A stretch of DNA of 7,375 bases, from positions 1-7,375 of the forward strand of contig JBKPBQ010000488.1 in the NCBI GenBank assembly GCA_046726955.1. Reading direction: 5' to 3'. Numbering within the stretch: the stretch's first letter is position 1; each line of letters begins with the position of its first letter. Made by a program: the position numbers and the translations under genes. Below are positions 1-6,586 of this stretch, piece after piece. The stretch comes from CAVPGH01 sp046726955 (lineage in GTDB: Bacteria; Acidobacteriota; Vicinamibacteria; Fen-336). The notes under the pieces were generated by a model. That model was not told where the DNA came from. It did no database searches and worked only from the letters and a program-made list of their open reading frames with translations.

Positions 1-924
1 GGGCTTCGCCTTCAGCGAGCGCTCGTCCGCCAGGTCCCACTTGTTGACGGCGATCACGATCCCCCGTCCGGACTCGACGACGTAGCCGCCGATCGTCGCG
101 TCCATCTCGCGCAGGCCCTCCGCCGCGTCGACCACGAGCACGGCGACGTCGGAGCGGTCGATCGCGCGGCGCGCCTGCACGACGCTCACGTGATCCACGT
201 TCTCCTTGAGCAGCCGCACGCGACGGAGCCCCGCGGTGTCCACGAGCAGGAAGCGGCGCCCGTTGCGCTCGAACGGGCTGTCCACCGTGTCGCGCGTGGT
301 GCCGGGGATGGGCGAGACGACGGCGCGCTCGCGCCCGAGCAGACGGTTCAGCAGAGACGACTTCCCCACGTTGGGCCGCCCCACGAGCGCGAGCTTGAGC
401 GGCGGCGCGTCTTCTTCCGCCCTCTCCACTCGCGGAACGCCTTCGAGCGCGGCGTCGAGCAGGTCTCCAATACCCTGGCCGTGCTCCGCGGACACCGCGT
501 GCATGCGCTCGAAGCCGAGGGGCGCGAACTCCGCGATGCCGTCCTCGCCGCCCTCGACCTTGTTGACGGCGACGAGCACGCGCTTGCCGTCGCGGCGCAG
601 CTCGCGAGCGATGGCCGCGTCGTCGGGGAGAAGCCCGGCCCGCGCGTCCACGACGAGCACCACGACGTCCGCCTCCTCGATCGCACGCTTCGCCTGCTCC
701 GTCGCCGGACCGAGGAGCGGGTCGTCGGTGTCGAGGAGGAGCCCTCCCGTGTCGATGACCTCGAAGGCCGCGCCCTGCCAGCTCACCTGCGCGTAGTTCC
801 GGTCGCGCGTGGAGCCGGGGCGGCCGTCCGTGATCGCCTTGCGGCGGCCGCAGATCCTGTTGAAGAGGGTCGACTTGCCCACGTTCGGGCGGCCGACGAG
901 CGCGATCTTGGGCAGGGGAACCAT
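1..924 (-). CDS. der: Ribosome-assembly GTPase Der (EngA), 3' end cut off by window edge
   Basis: Der is an essential GTPase with two tandem G domains that binds the 50S subunit during late ribosome assembly. Reading the minus strand from the ATG at 924-922 gives 308 codons that stay open to base 1. The first G domain shows the P-loop GRPNVGKST at residues 11-19, DTGG at 58-61 and NKVE at 121-124. The second shows GRPNVGKSS at 182-190, PGTTRD near 207-212, DTAG at 229-232 and NKWD at 294-297. Two consecutive G domains of this type are diagnostic of Der. The family is usually about 440-490 residues, so the end of the second G domain and the C-terminal KH-like domain lie outside the window. The ATG is chosen because the P-loop follows about 10 residues later, as is usual, and no nearby upstream alternative exists. 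No clear Shine-Dalgarno site precedes it. G4 of domain 1 has Glu where NKxD is usual. The gene is divergent from hup. Confidence 0.96.
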   Translation of the reverse strand, partial: MVPLPKIALVGRPNVGKSTLFNRICGRRKAITDGRPGSTRDRNYAQVSWQGAAFEVIDTGGLLLDTDDPLLGPATEQAKRAIEEADVVVLVVDARAGLLPDDAAIARELRRDGKRVLVAVNKVEGGEDGIAEFAPLGFERMHAVSAEHGQGIGDLLDAALEGVPRVERAEEDAPPLKLALVGRPNVGKSSLLNRLLGRERAVVSPIPGTTRDTVDSPFERNGRRFLLVDTAGLRRVRLLKENVDHVSVVQARRAIDRSDVAVLVVDAAEGLREMDATIGGYVVESGRGIVIAVNKWDLADERSLKAKP

Positions 925-936
925 TTTGGTACGGGT

Positions 937-966
937 TTGACACTCCGAACGGGCTACTTCTATAAT
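937..966 (+). promoter_or_regulatory. Consensus sigma70-type promoter of the HU gene
   Basis: The -35 hexamer TTGACA lies at 937-942 and the -10 hexamer TATAAT at 961-966. Both match the housekeeping-sigma consensus at all six positions, and the spacer is 18 bp (17 is optimal). There is no TG extended -10 element. The predicted transcription start is near 973, giving a leader of about 24 nt before the HU start codon. The AT-rich -10 stands out in very GC-rich surroundings. This suggests strong constitutive transcription, as expected for an abundant nucleoid protein. Promoter function is inferred from sequence only. Confidence 0.85.
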
Positions 967-990
967 ACGAGTCACTTAGAAGGAGGTCCA
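962..990 (-). promoter_or_regulatory. Possible der promoter overlapping the HU promoter
   Basis: On the minus strand TATTAT (bases 967-962, 5/6 match to the -10 consensus) is preceded, after a 17-bp spacer, by TGGACC (bases 990-985, 4/6 match to the -35 consensus). The predicted start lies near 955, about 30 nt before the der ATG. der needs a promoter close by because the gene upstream of it is divergent. However, the -35 candidate is also the complement of part of the HU Shine-Dalgarno region, so the match may be coincidental. Confidence 0.4.
980..987 (+). promoter_or_regulatory. Strong Shine-Dalgarno site of the HU gene
   Basis: AAGGAGGT is a full match to the anti-Shine-Dalgarno end of 16S rRNA. 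It lies 9 nt before the ATG at 997-999, which fixes that start within a reading frame that is open much further upstream. With the consensus promoter it points to high expression. Confidence 0.9.
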
Positions 991-996
991 TCTCTC

Positions 997-1269
997 ATGA
1001 TCAAGGTGGACATCATCAACGAAGTCTCGAAGGCGGCCGACATCACGAAGGTCAAGGCGGAGGTCGCCGTTGAGGCCGTCCTCGAGGCGATGAAGGACTC
1101 CTTGATGCGTGGGGACCGGATCGAGCTGCGCGGCTTCGGGGTGTTCCAGGTGAAGCCCCGCAAGCGGGGCATCGGCCGCAACCCGCGCACCGGCAAGGAA
1201 GTCAAGATTCCGCCCGGCCGCACCATTCGATTCAAGCCTGGCAAGGACCTGCAGAACCTGAGCCTCTAG
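997..1269 (+). CDS. hup: HU/IHF-family nucleoid DNA-binding protein
   Basis: This 90-residue protein belongs to the HU/IHF family of small dimeric proteins that bend DNA and compact the nucleoid. It has the family layout: an N-terminal helical dimerisation part (about residues 1-40), the RGFGVF turn at about 45-50, then a beta-arm with the signature GRNPRTG at 60-66. Pro63 is the expected DNA-intercalating proline at the arm tip. IPPGRT and FKPGKDL close the fold. The length is typical. The ATG at 997 is set by the Shine-Dalgarno site at 980-987; the frame is open far upstream only because it reads the antisense of der. Sequence alone does not separate a homodimeric HU from an IHF-like subunit, but the absence of a partner gene nearby favours HU. 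It is the first gene after the consensus promoter and may be co-transcribed with the protease gene 91 bp downstream. I see no terminator hairpin with a T-run in that gap. Confidence 0.95.
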   Translation: MIKVDIINEVSKAADITKVKAEVAVEAVLEAMKDSLMRGDRIELRGFGVFQVKPRKRGIGRNPRTGKEVKIPPGRTIRFKPGKDLQNLSL

Positions 1270-1360
1270 CCCGAGCCACTCGCCGCTGTCTTCCAGCCCT
1301 CCGTTCCCCGAATTCGAGCCCGAGCCGTCCCCTCCGGGGCCGCGGGATCCGTCCGCGCCG

Positions 1361-2230
1361 GTGCGGTGGGTCTTCGTTCCTCCTCCGCGACGAGCGCCCT
1401 CGCTCTGGCGCGACTACGGGCGCAACGCGCTGCTCCTCGTCCTCACCGCGCTCTCCATCACGTTCACCGGCGGTCCCGTCTTCGCGCTCAGCCTTCTCTC
1501 GATCCTCATCTCGCACGAGATGGGTCACTACCTCTACTGCCGCTACTACAACGTCGACGCGACGCTGCCCTTCTTCATCCCGCTCCCCCTGACGCTGGTC
1601 GGCACGCTCGGCGCGTTCATCCGCATCCGTTCCCCTTTTCCGAACCGGAAGGCGCTCTTCGACATTGGCGTGGCCGGACCGTTCGCGGGCTTCCTCGTCT
1701 GCCTGCCCGTCCTCTACTTCGGGATTCGCGAAGCCACGATCGCGCCGACGGTCCCCGACGGGCTCGGGATCTCCCTCGGCGAGCCGCTCCTCTTCCAGGC
1801 CGCCTCTCGGCTGATGCTGGGTCCGATTCCGGACGGGATGACGCTCACGGTCGGCCCGATCGGTCTCGCCGCGTGGTTCGGTCTGTTCATGACCGCGCTC
1901 AACCTCATGCCCATCGGACAGCTCGACGGCGGCCACGTCGTCTACTCGCTCCTGCCCCGGTGGGCGGAGCGGATCTCGAAGGTGGGCTGGTGGATCTGCC
2001 TCGGCCTCGTCTACTTCGGGCCGAACTGGATCCTGTGGTCGATCCTTCTTCGGCTGCTCGGCCGGCGCCACCCTCCGACCCTGAACGACGCCGCTCCCGC
2101 CGGCCGCGGCCGAGCGGTGCTCGGTGTGCTGAGCCTCGTGGTCTTCGTGCTCTGCTTCGTCCCCAACCCGATCATCTTCTCGTGGACCGACGTGTTCGAG
2201 GCCCTCAAGACGCTCGTCACATCACGCTGA
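1361..2230 (+). CDS. Site-2-type intramembrane metalloprotease (peptidase M50)
   Basis: The 289-residue product is a multi-spanning membrane protein with the two hallmarks of site-2 zinc proteases. These are the HEMGH zinc motif at residues 52-56 and NLMPIGQLDGGH at 181-192, whose Asp189 is the third metal ligand. Between them are PFFIP (71-74 region), GTLGAFIRIRSPFPNRKALF (81-100) and DIGVAGPFAG (101-110). This arrangement resembles the EGY-like and bacterial M50 group that lacks a PDZ domain, and I see none. About six hydrophobic segments are visible: roughly 22-50, 70-87, 102-122, 168-190, 208-230 and 250-270. Such enzymes cut transmembrane substrates, for instance anti-sigma factors or signal-peptide remnants; the substrate here is unknown. 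GTG 1361 is the only canonical start before the HEMGH motif, and no strong Shine-Dalgarno site precedes it. The same frame is open upstream to 1262 and encodes a Pro/Ser/Glu-rich stretch, so the true N-terminus may be longer. The 3' end overlaps priA by 14 bp on the opposite strand. Confidence 0.92.
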   Translation: MRWVFVPPPRRAPSLWRDYGRNALLLVLTALSITFTGGPVFALSLLSILISHEMGHYLYCRYYNVDATLPFFIPLPLTLVGTLGAFIRIRSPFPNRKALFDIGVAGPFAGFLVCLPVLYFGIREATIAPTVPDGLGISLGEPLLFQAASRLMLGPIPDGMTLTVGPIGLAAWFGLFMTALNLMPIGQLDGGHVVYSLLPRWAERISKVGWWICLGLVYFGPNWILWSILLRLLGRRHPPTLNDAAPAGRGRAVLGVLSLVVFVLCFVPNPIIFSWTDVFEALKTLVTSR

Positions 2231-4583
2231 CGGGATCGACGTCCACCGCGATTCCCGGCCACCGCGTCTCGCCGTAGCGACCGGTGAGCGCGCGGCGGAC
2301 GGCCTCCCGCATCGCCGGCCGCGAGCCCTTGAGCACGATCTGGAACCGGTGCTCCTGGCGCAGCCTCGCGAGCGGGGCGTGGGCCGGGCCGAGCACGCGG
2401 TACCGTCCCGGCGCGCCTTCGCGCAGCGTCTCTGCAATCGCCTGCGCTTCCCGGGCGCCCTTGCGCGGCTCGCGCGCGCGCACGATGAGGTTCACGAGCG
2501 CGGCCACCGGCGGGTAGCCCATGGTGCGCCGGAACTCCATCTCGCGCTCGTAGAACGCCGGGTAGTCCTGGGCGCAGGCGGTCACGATCGCGTAGTGGTC
2601 GGGCAGGTGGCTCTGCAGGATCACCTCGCCCGCCAAAGCCGCTCGGCCGGCGCGGCCCGCGACCTGCGTGAGCAGCTGGAACGTCCGCTCCGCCGACCGG
2701 AAGTCGGGAAGTCCCAGCCCGACGTCGGCGTCCACCACACCCACGAGCGTCACGCGCGGAAAGTCGTGGCCCTTGGCGATCATCTGCGTGCCGACCAGGA
2801 TGTCCGTCTGCCCCGCCTCGAACGCGGCGAGCGTGCGCGCGAGAGCGCCGCGACGCGACGCCTGGTCGCGGTCCAGGCGATCGACGCGGGCCTTCGGAAA
2901 GGCGGCCCGCACCACCTCCACGACGCGCTCGGTGCCGAAGCCGGTGAGCCGCAGGTACTCGCCGCGACAGGTTGGGCAGGCGGCGGGAGCCTTCACGTCG
3001 TGGCCGCAGTAGTGGCAGAGCGCGCGCTTGCCCGCCCCGTGGACGGTGAGGGCGACCGAGCAGTTCGGGCAGGTGGCCTGGGCCCCGCACTCGCGGCAGA
3101 GGAGGCACGTGGCATAGCCGCGGCGGTTCAGGAGCAGGAGCGCCTGCTCCTTCCGGGCCAGACGCGCCTCGAGCGCGTCGCGCAGCGGGGGGCTCAGGAT
3201 CGCGTCGCCGCCGGCCCGCAGGACCGCGCGGCGGTCCACGATCTCGACCCGCGGCAGGCCCTGCGGCCCCACGCGCGTGGGCATGGAGAGCGCGCGGTAC
3301 TTTCCCTTGCGCGCGTTCGTCTCCGACTCCACGGACGGCGTCGCCGATCCGAGCACGACGGGGATCGCTTCCAGGCGGGCGCGCACGACGGCCGCGTCGC
3401 GCGCGTGGTAGCGCGGGCTGTCTTCCTGCTTGTAGGTCGTCTCGTGCTCCTCGTCCACCACGACGAGGCCGAGGTCCGGCACGGGCGCGAAGAGCGCCGA
3501 GCGCGCGCCCACGACCACCCGGGCCTCGCCCTCGCGGATCCGCCACCACTGGTCGTGCCGCTCCCCCGCCGACAGCTCGCTGTGCTGGACGGCGACCGTG
3601 GCCCCGAAGCGGGCGGAGGCCGCGCGCACGAGCATCGGCGTCAACGCGATCTCGGGAACGAGAAGGAGCGCCCCACGGCCGCGGGTCAGCGCCTCCTCGA
3701 CGGCGCGGAAGTAGACCTCGGTCTTGCCGCTGCCCGTCACGCCGTGGAGGAGGAAGGGCGCGAACCCGCCGGCGCGCACCGCCTCTTGGAGCGGCTGCAG
3801 CGCGCGCTCCTGGTCTGACGAGAGAGTGAGCGTGGGCGCCGGGCGCGCCGGCAGGCCTTCCGGTGTCCGGACGTCGCGCTCCGTCTCCAGCCGAAGGACC
3901 TTCCGCTCGCCCAGACGCGCGACCGCGGAGCGGAGCGAGGGCCGGTCGCGCACGAGCTCGGAGACTCGTGCCCGGCCCCCCGAGGCGCGGAGTCGCTCCA
4001 CCACTTCCGCCTGCGCTCTTCCCTTGGGTGGCGTGGCCTGGCCGTCGACCAGGACCGCGATCTGCAGCTCGCGGAAGCCGGGAGCGTTCAGGTCCTGGTC
4101 GATCTCGATCAAGCCAGCTCGCCGCAATCGCGAGAGGCGACCTGCCGGGTCGCGGCCGAGCCGCTTGGCGACGGTGGAGACGGGCAAGGCTCGCTCGCGC
4201 ACCCAGTCGAGAATCGGGTCGGTCGTCGTGCCTGGCGGCGCCACCGACCGGATCACGGCCTTCGAGGCGCGCACCCCCGCGGGCGGCATCACCAGCCGGT
4301 AGCACTCTCCGGGCGGCGCCAGGTAGTGGTCCGACATCCAGGCCGCGAGGTCGAGGAGCGGCGCCGGCACGAGCGGCGATTCGTCGAGGACCTGCACGAC
4401 GTCCTTGAGGGCGAGCCCCCCGCGCGGACGCGCCGCCCCGGTCACGACGCCGATCACGCGGCGGCTGCCGAAGGGAACGACGACGCGCACGCCGCGGTCC
4501 GGCACCGGCTCGCCCTCGGGCAGCCGGTACGTGAACGGCGCCTGGAAGGGCAACGGCAGCGCGACATCGACGAGGCCGGACAT
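2217..4583 (-). CDS. priA: Primosomal protein N' (replication restart helicase PriA)
   Basis: PriA is a superfamily 2 3'-5' helicase that recognises stalled or collapsed replication forks and reloads the replisome. The 788-residue protein starts at ATG 4583-4581 with the N-terminal DNA-binding region (VDVALPLPFQAPFTY, residues 5-19). A helix-turn-helix-like region follows at about 110-240. The helicase core shows Walker A GVTGSGKT at 281-288, the DEEH box at 377-380, GSATPS at 412-417, GTQMIAKGHDFP at 598-609 and QVAGRAGR at 640-647. The zinc-binding insert has all eight cysteines (496, 499, 505, 508, 523, 526, 536, 539), with the same spacing as E. coli PriA as I recall it. It is somewhat longer than the E. 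coli protein (about 730), mostly before the helicase core. It is 47 bp downstream of the uracil-DNA glycosylase gene and probably ends the operon. No strong Shine-Dalgarno site is visible. Its stop codon lies inside the opposing protease gene. Confidence 0.98.
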   Translation of the reverse strand: MSGLVDVALPLPFQAPFTYRLPEGEPVPDRGVRVVVPFGSRRVIGVVTGAARPRGGLALKDVVQVLDESPLVPAPLLDLAAWMSDHYLAPPGECYRLVMPPAGVRASKAVIRSVAPPGTTTDPILDWVRERALPVSTVAKRLGRDPAGRLSRLRRAGLIEIDQDLNAPGFRELQIAVLVDGQATPPKGRAQAEVVERLRASGGRARVSELVRDRPSLRSAVARLGERKVLRLETERDVRTPEGLPARPAPTLTLSSDQERALQPLQEAVRAGGFAPFLLHGVTGSGKTEVYFRAVEEALTRGRGALLLVPEIALTPMLVRAASARFGATVAVQHSELSAGERHDQWWRIREGEARVVVGARSALFAPVPDLGLVVVDEEHETTYKQEDSPRYHARDAAVVRARLEAIPVVLGSATPSVESETNARKGKYRALSMPTRVGPQGLPRVEIVDRRAVLRAGGDAILSPPLRDALEARLARKEQALLLLNRRGYATCLLCRECGAQATCPNCSVALTVHGAGKRALCHYCGHDVKAPAACPTCRGEYLRLTGFGTERVVEVVRAAFPKARVDRLDRDQASRRGALARTLAAFEAGQTDILVGTQMIAKGHDFPRVTLVGVVDADVGLGLPDFRSAERTFQLLTQVAGRAGRAALAGEVILQSHLPDHYAIVTACAQDYPAFYEREMEFRRTMGYPPVAALVNLIVRAREPRKGAREAQAIAETLREGAPGRYRVLGPAHAPLARLRQEHRFQIVLKGSRPAMREAVRRALTGRYGETRWPGIAVDVDPVSVM

Positions 4584-4630
4584 CGTCCGGCTACTCTATC
4601 GTCGCCGCTCGCGCGAGGAGGTCCGGAGCC

Positions 4631-5347
4631 TCAGCCGCGCGCGAGGATGTCGCGCACGACCTTCATGTCCTCCCAGACCTCTTTCTTCGAGGCGGGATTA
4701 CGCAGGAGGTAGGCGGGATGGTAGGTCGGCATCACGGTGATGCCCTGGAACTGACCGACGCGGCCGCGGAGCCGCGTGATGGGCTCCATCGTCTTCAGCA
4801 GCCACTGCGCGCCGAACTTGCCGAGGCCGACGATCACCTTCGGCTGGATGGCGGCGATCTGCTTCTCCAGGAAGGGATGGCAGGCGAGCACCTCGTCAGG
4901 CTCGGGGTTGCGGTTCTGGGGCGGCCGGCATTTGAGGATGTTCGCAATAAAGACGTCCTCGCGCTTCATCCCCATCGCTTCGATGATCTTCGTGAGGAGC
5001 TGGCCGGCCTTGCCCACGAACGCGAGCCCCTGCTCGTCCTCGTCGGCTCCCGGGGCCTCGCCCACGAACATCAGTGTGGCCCGCGGATTCCCCTGGCCGA
5101 AGACGATCGTCTTGCGCGTCCGCGCGAGCTTGCAGCGCTGGCAGTCGCCGAGCTCTTGCCGGACCCCGTCCAGTGTCAGCGGGTTTTCGGCCGCACCGGC
5201 GGCGGCGGCCGGCAAGCTCTGAGCCGATCCCGCCGACTGAGCAGGTCCCTCGCTGGTCGCGCCAGGTCGCAATCCAATCGACGTCAGATCCGCGTAGAAC
5301 CTGGCCCGCTCCGCCAGCTGGAGCAGGACCTCGTCCCGTTCGCTCAA
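4631..5347 (-). CDS. Uracil-DNA glycosylase, family 4 (iron-sulfur type)
   Basis: The 238-residue product removes uracil from DNA as the first step of base-excision repair, acting on deaminated cytosine. Motif 1, GEAPGADEDEQG, is at residues 97-107 and is followed by FVGKAGQLL. Motif 2, HPAYLLRN, starts at His210. Cysteines at 69, 72, 140 and 156 fit the four ligands of the [4Fe-4S] cluster typical of family 4 enzymes. Glu98 in GEAPG is the family-4 signature, where family 5 differs. Residues 1-65 precede the catalytic domain: a predicted helix (about 4-24) and an Ala/Ser/Gly-rich linker (about 28-55). The start is TTG at 5347-5345, which overlaps the coaBC stop TGA as TTGA; this supports translational coupling. 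The next methionine (93) lies inside the cluster and motif region, so it cannot be the start. The stop TGA is at 4633-4631. Confidence 0.95.
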   Translation of the reverse strand: MSERDEVLLQLAERARFYADLTSIGLRPGATSEGPAQSAGSAQSLPAAAAGAAENPLTLDGVRQELGDCQRCKLARTRKTIVFGQGNPRATLMFVGEAPGADEDEQGLAFVGKAGQLLTKIIEAMGMKREDVFIANILKCRPPQNRNPEPDEVLACHPFLEKQIAAIQPKVIVGLGKFGAQWLLKTMEPITRLRGRVGQFQGITVMPTYHPAYLLRNPASKKEVWEDMKVVRDILARG

Positions 5348-6564
5348 GACCGTCTTGGCGCGGCTACCGCCGCCGGCTCTTTCGTCCGGAGCGCGATCGC
5401 GCGATCGAGAATGCGGTCCGCGAGCTCACGCTTGCTCTGCAGCGCCGCCTCCTCCTGGCCGCCGTCCCGGTCGATGAGGACCGCGGCATTCGTGTCCCCC
5501 CCGAACCCCGAGCGGTCCTTCGTGACGTCGTTGGCCACGATCAGGTCCAGGTTCTTGGCCGCGAGCTTCGCCCGCGCGTTCGCAAGGAGGTCGTCCGTCT
5601 CCGCGGCGAAGCCGACGAGGAGACGCGATCCCTTCTTCGCCCCCAGGCCCCGCAGGATGTCGGGCGTGCGGACGAGCTCGAGCGTCGTCCCGCCCTCGCC
5701 CTTCTTGACCTTGCTCGGCGCGACCTGCGCCGGCCTGTAGTCGGAGACGGCCGCGGCCATCACGACCACTGTCGCCGACGCGGCGTGCGTCTCGACCGCC
5801 GCCGCCATCTGCTCAGCCGAGCGGACGGGGACGTACTCGACACCCGACGGCACGGCGAGCGCGGTCGGGCCGGACACGAGCACGACGCGGGCGCCCCGAT
5901 CGCGCGCGGCCTCCGCCAGCCGATACCCCATCCGCCCGCTCGACCGATTCGAGACGAAACGGACGGGGTCGATGTCCTCGACCGTGGGGCCCGCGGTCAC
6001 GAGCACGGTCTCGCCCGCGAGGTCGCGGCGGCGCGCCAGTACTCTCATCGCCGCGTCCACGATGTCGGCGACTTCGGCGAGCCGGCCCTTGCCCAGCCAC
6101 CCGCACGCGAGGTAGCCGGCTCCCGGCTCGATCACGGTGACGCCCCGGCCGCGCAGTATCGAGAGGTTCTCCACGACGGCCGGGTGCTCGAACATGTTGA
6201 CGTTCATGGCGGGGGCCACCGCCACCCGCGCCTTGGTGGCGGTGTAGAGCGTCGAGAGCGCGTCGTCCGCGATCCCGCGCGCGAACTTGCCGATGCTGTT
6301 CGCGGTGGCCGGGGCGACGAGGAGCAGCTCGGCGGCATCCGCGAGGCTGATGTGCCGGATGTCGCTCTGCTCGCCGAGCGCGAACTGGTCGAGGAAGACG
6401 GAATGGCGCGAGAGCGCCTCCATCGTCAGCGGGCTGACGAACCGCGTGGCGGCCTCCGTCATCACCACGTGGACGTCCACGTCCCGCTTCTGGAGCTCGC
6501 GCAGGACCTCGGCCGCCTTGTAGGCGCCGATGCAGCCGGTGACTCCGAGGACGACGACGGGCAT
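5344..6564 (-). CDS. coaBC: Bifunctional phosphopantothenoylcysteine decarboxylase/synthetase (CoaBC, Dfp)
   Basis: This 406-residue bifunctional enzyme makes coenzyme A intermediates. The CoaB half joins 4'-phosphopantothenate to cysteine using CTP, and the FMN-dependent CoaC half decarboxylates the product to 4'-phosphopantetheine. CoaC (about 1-180) shows TGCIGAYKA at 9-17, the catalytic His71 in IRHISLA, PAMNVNMF at 118-125 with Asn121, and Cys154 in the LACG active-site flap. CoaB (about 185-395) shows VTAGPTVEDIDPVRF at 189-203, Asn206 in SNRSSGRMG, AAAVSDYRP at 270-278 and the lysine-rich SKVKK at 284-288. These active residues all sit about four positions before their E. coli counterparts as I recall them. 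The start is ATG 6564-6562, with GAGGAAGGAG immediately upstream. The rpoZ stop is 22 bp upstream, and the stop codon overlaps the glycosylase start by 4 bp. Length and both active sites appear intact. Confidence 0.97.
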   Translation of the reverse strand: MPVVVLGVTGCIGAYKAAEVLRELQKRDVDVHVVMTEAATRFVSPLTMEALSRHSVFLDQFALGEQSDIRHISLADAAELLLVAPATANSIGKFARGIADDALSTLYTATKARVAVAPAMNVNMFEHPAVVENLSILRGRGVTVIEPGAGYLACGWLGKGRLAEVADIVDAAMRVLARRRDLAGETVLVTAGPTVEDIDPVRFVSNRSSGRMGYRLAEAARDRGARVVLVSGPTALAVPSGVEYVPVRSAEQMAAAVETHAASATVVVMAAAVSDYRPAQVAPSKVKKGEGGTTLELVRTPDILRGLGAKKGSRLLVGFAAETDDLLANARAKLAAKNLDLIVANDVTKDRSGFGGDTNAAVLIDRDGGQEEAALQSKRELADRILDRAIALRTKEPAAVAAPRRS

Positions 6565-6574
6565 CTCCTTCCTC
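6565..6574 (-). promoter_or_regulatory. Shine-Dalgarno region of coaBC
   Basis: On the minus strand the purine run GAGGAAGGAG lies directly before the coaBC ATG. The GAGG part, six bases upstream of the start codon, has workable spacing. It supports the ATG at 6564 as the start. No promoter or terminator is visible in the 22-bp rpoZ-coaBC gap. Confidence 0.7.
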
Positions 6575-6586
6575 GAACCGGGGAGC

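Noticed and set aside
190..996. Long in-frame upstream extension of the HU gene suggesting a 359-residue fusion protein
   Set aside because: The upstream part is antisense to der. The consensus promoter, Shine-Dalgarno site and HU family length all place the start at 997.
1331..1341. Small inverted repeat CCCCTCCGGGG between the HU and protease genes as a terminator
   Set aside because: The stem has only 4 bp with a 3-base loop and no following T-run, so it is unlikely to stop transcription.
1232..2071. A 279-codon minus-strand open frame antisense to the protease gene
   Set aside because: It is a highly charged Arg/Glu/Asp-rich sequence that mirrors hydrophobic codons of the membrane protease; it has no motif of its own.
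2349..3818. A 489-codon plus-strand open frame antisense to priA
   Set aside because: Composition is Arg/Ala/His/Glu-biased with no recognisable motif. It mirrors priA codons and has no convincing promoter or Shine-Dalgarno site.
2011..4305. A 764-codon open frame on the minus strand overlapping most of priA in another frame
   Set aside because: It is Arg/Pro/Gly/Ala-rich low-complexity sequence without domains, typical of an alternative frame in GC-rich DNA. priA in the other frame has every expected motif.
4608..4617. Perfect 10-bp palindrome CTCGCGCGAG in the udg-priA gap
   Set aside because: Short GC palindromes are expected often in such GC-rich DNA. There is no T-run for a terminator and no second copy to suggest an operator.
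6085..6110. Trp156 in the CoaC active-site flap (ACGW) where E. coli has an acidic residue
   Set aside because: The catalytic Cys154 and the GxGR that follows are intact, and I recall Trp or other residues at this position in many CoaC proteins, so it is not evidence of altered function.
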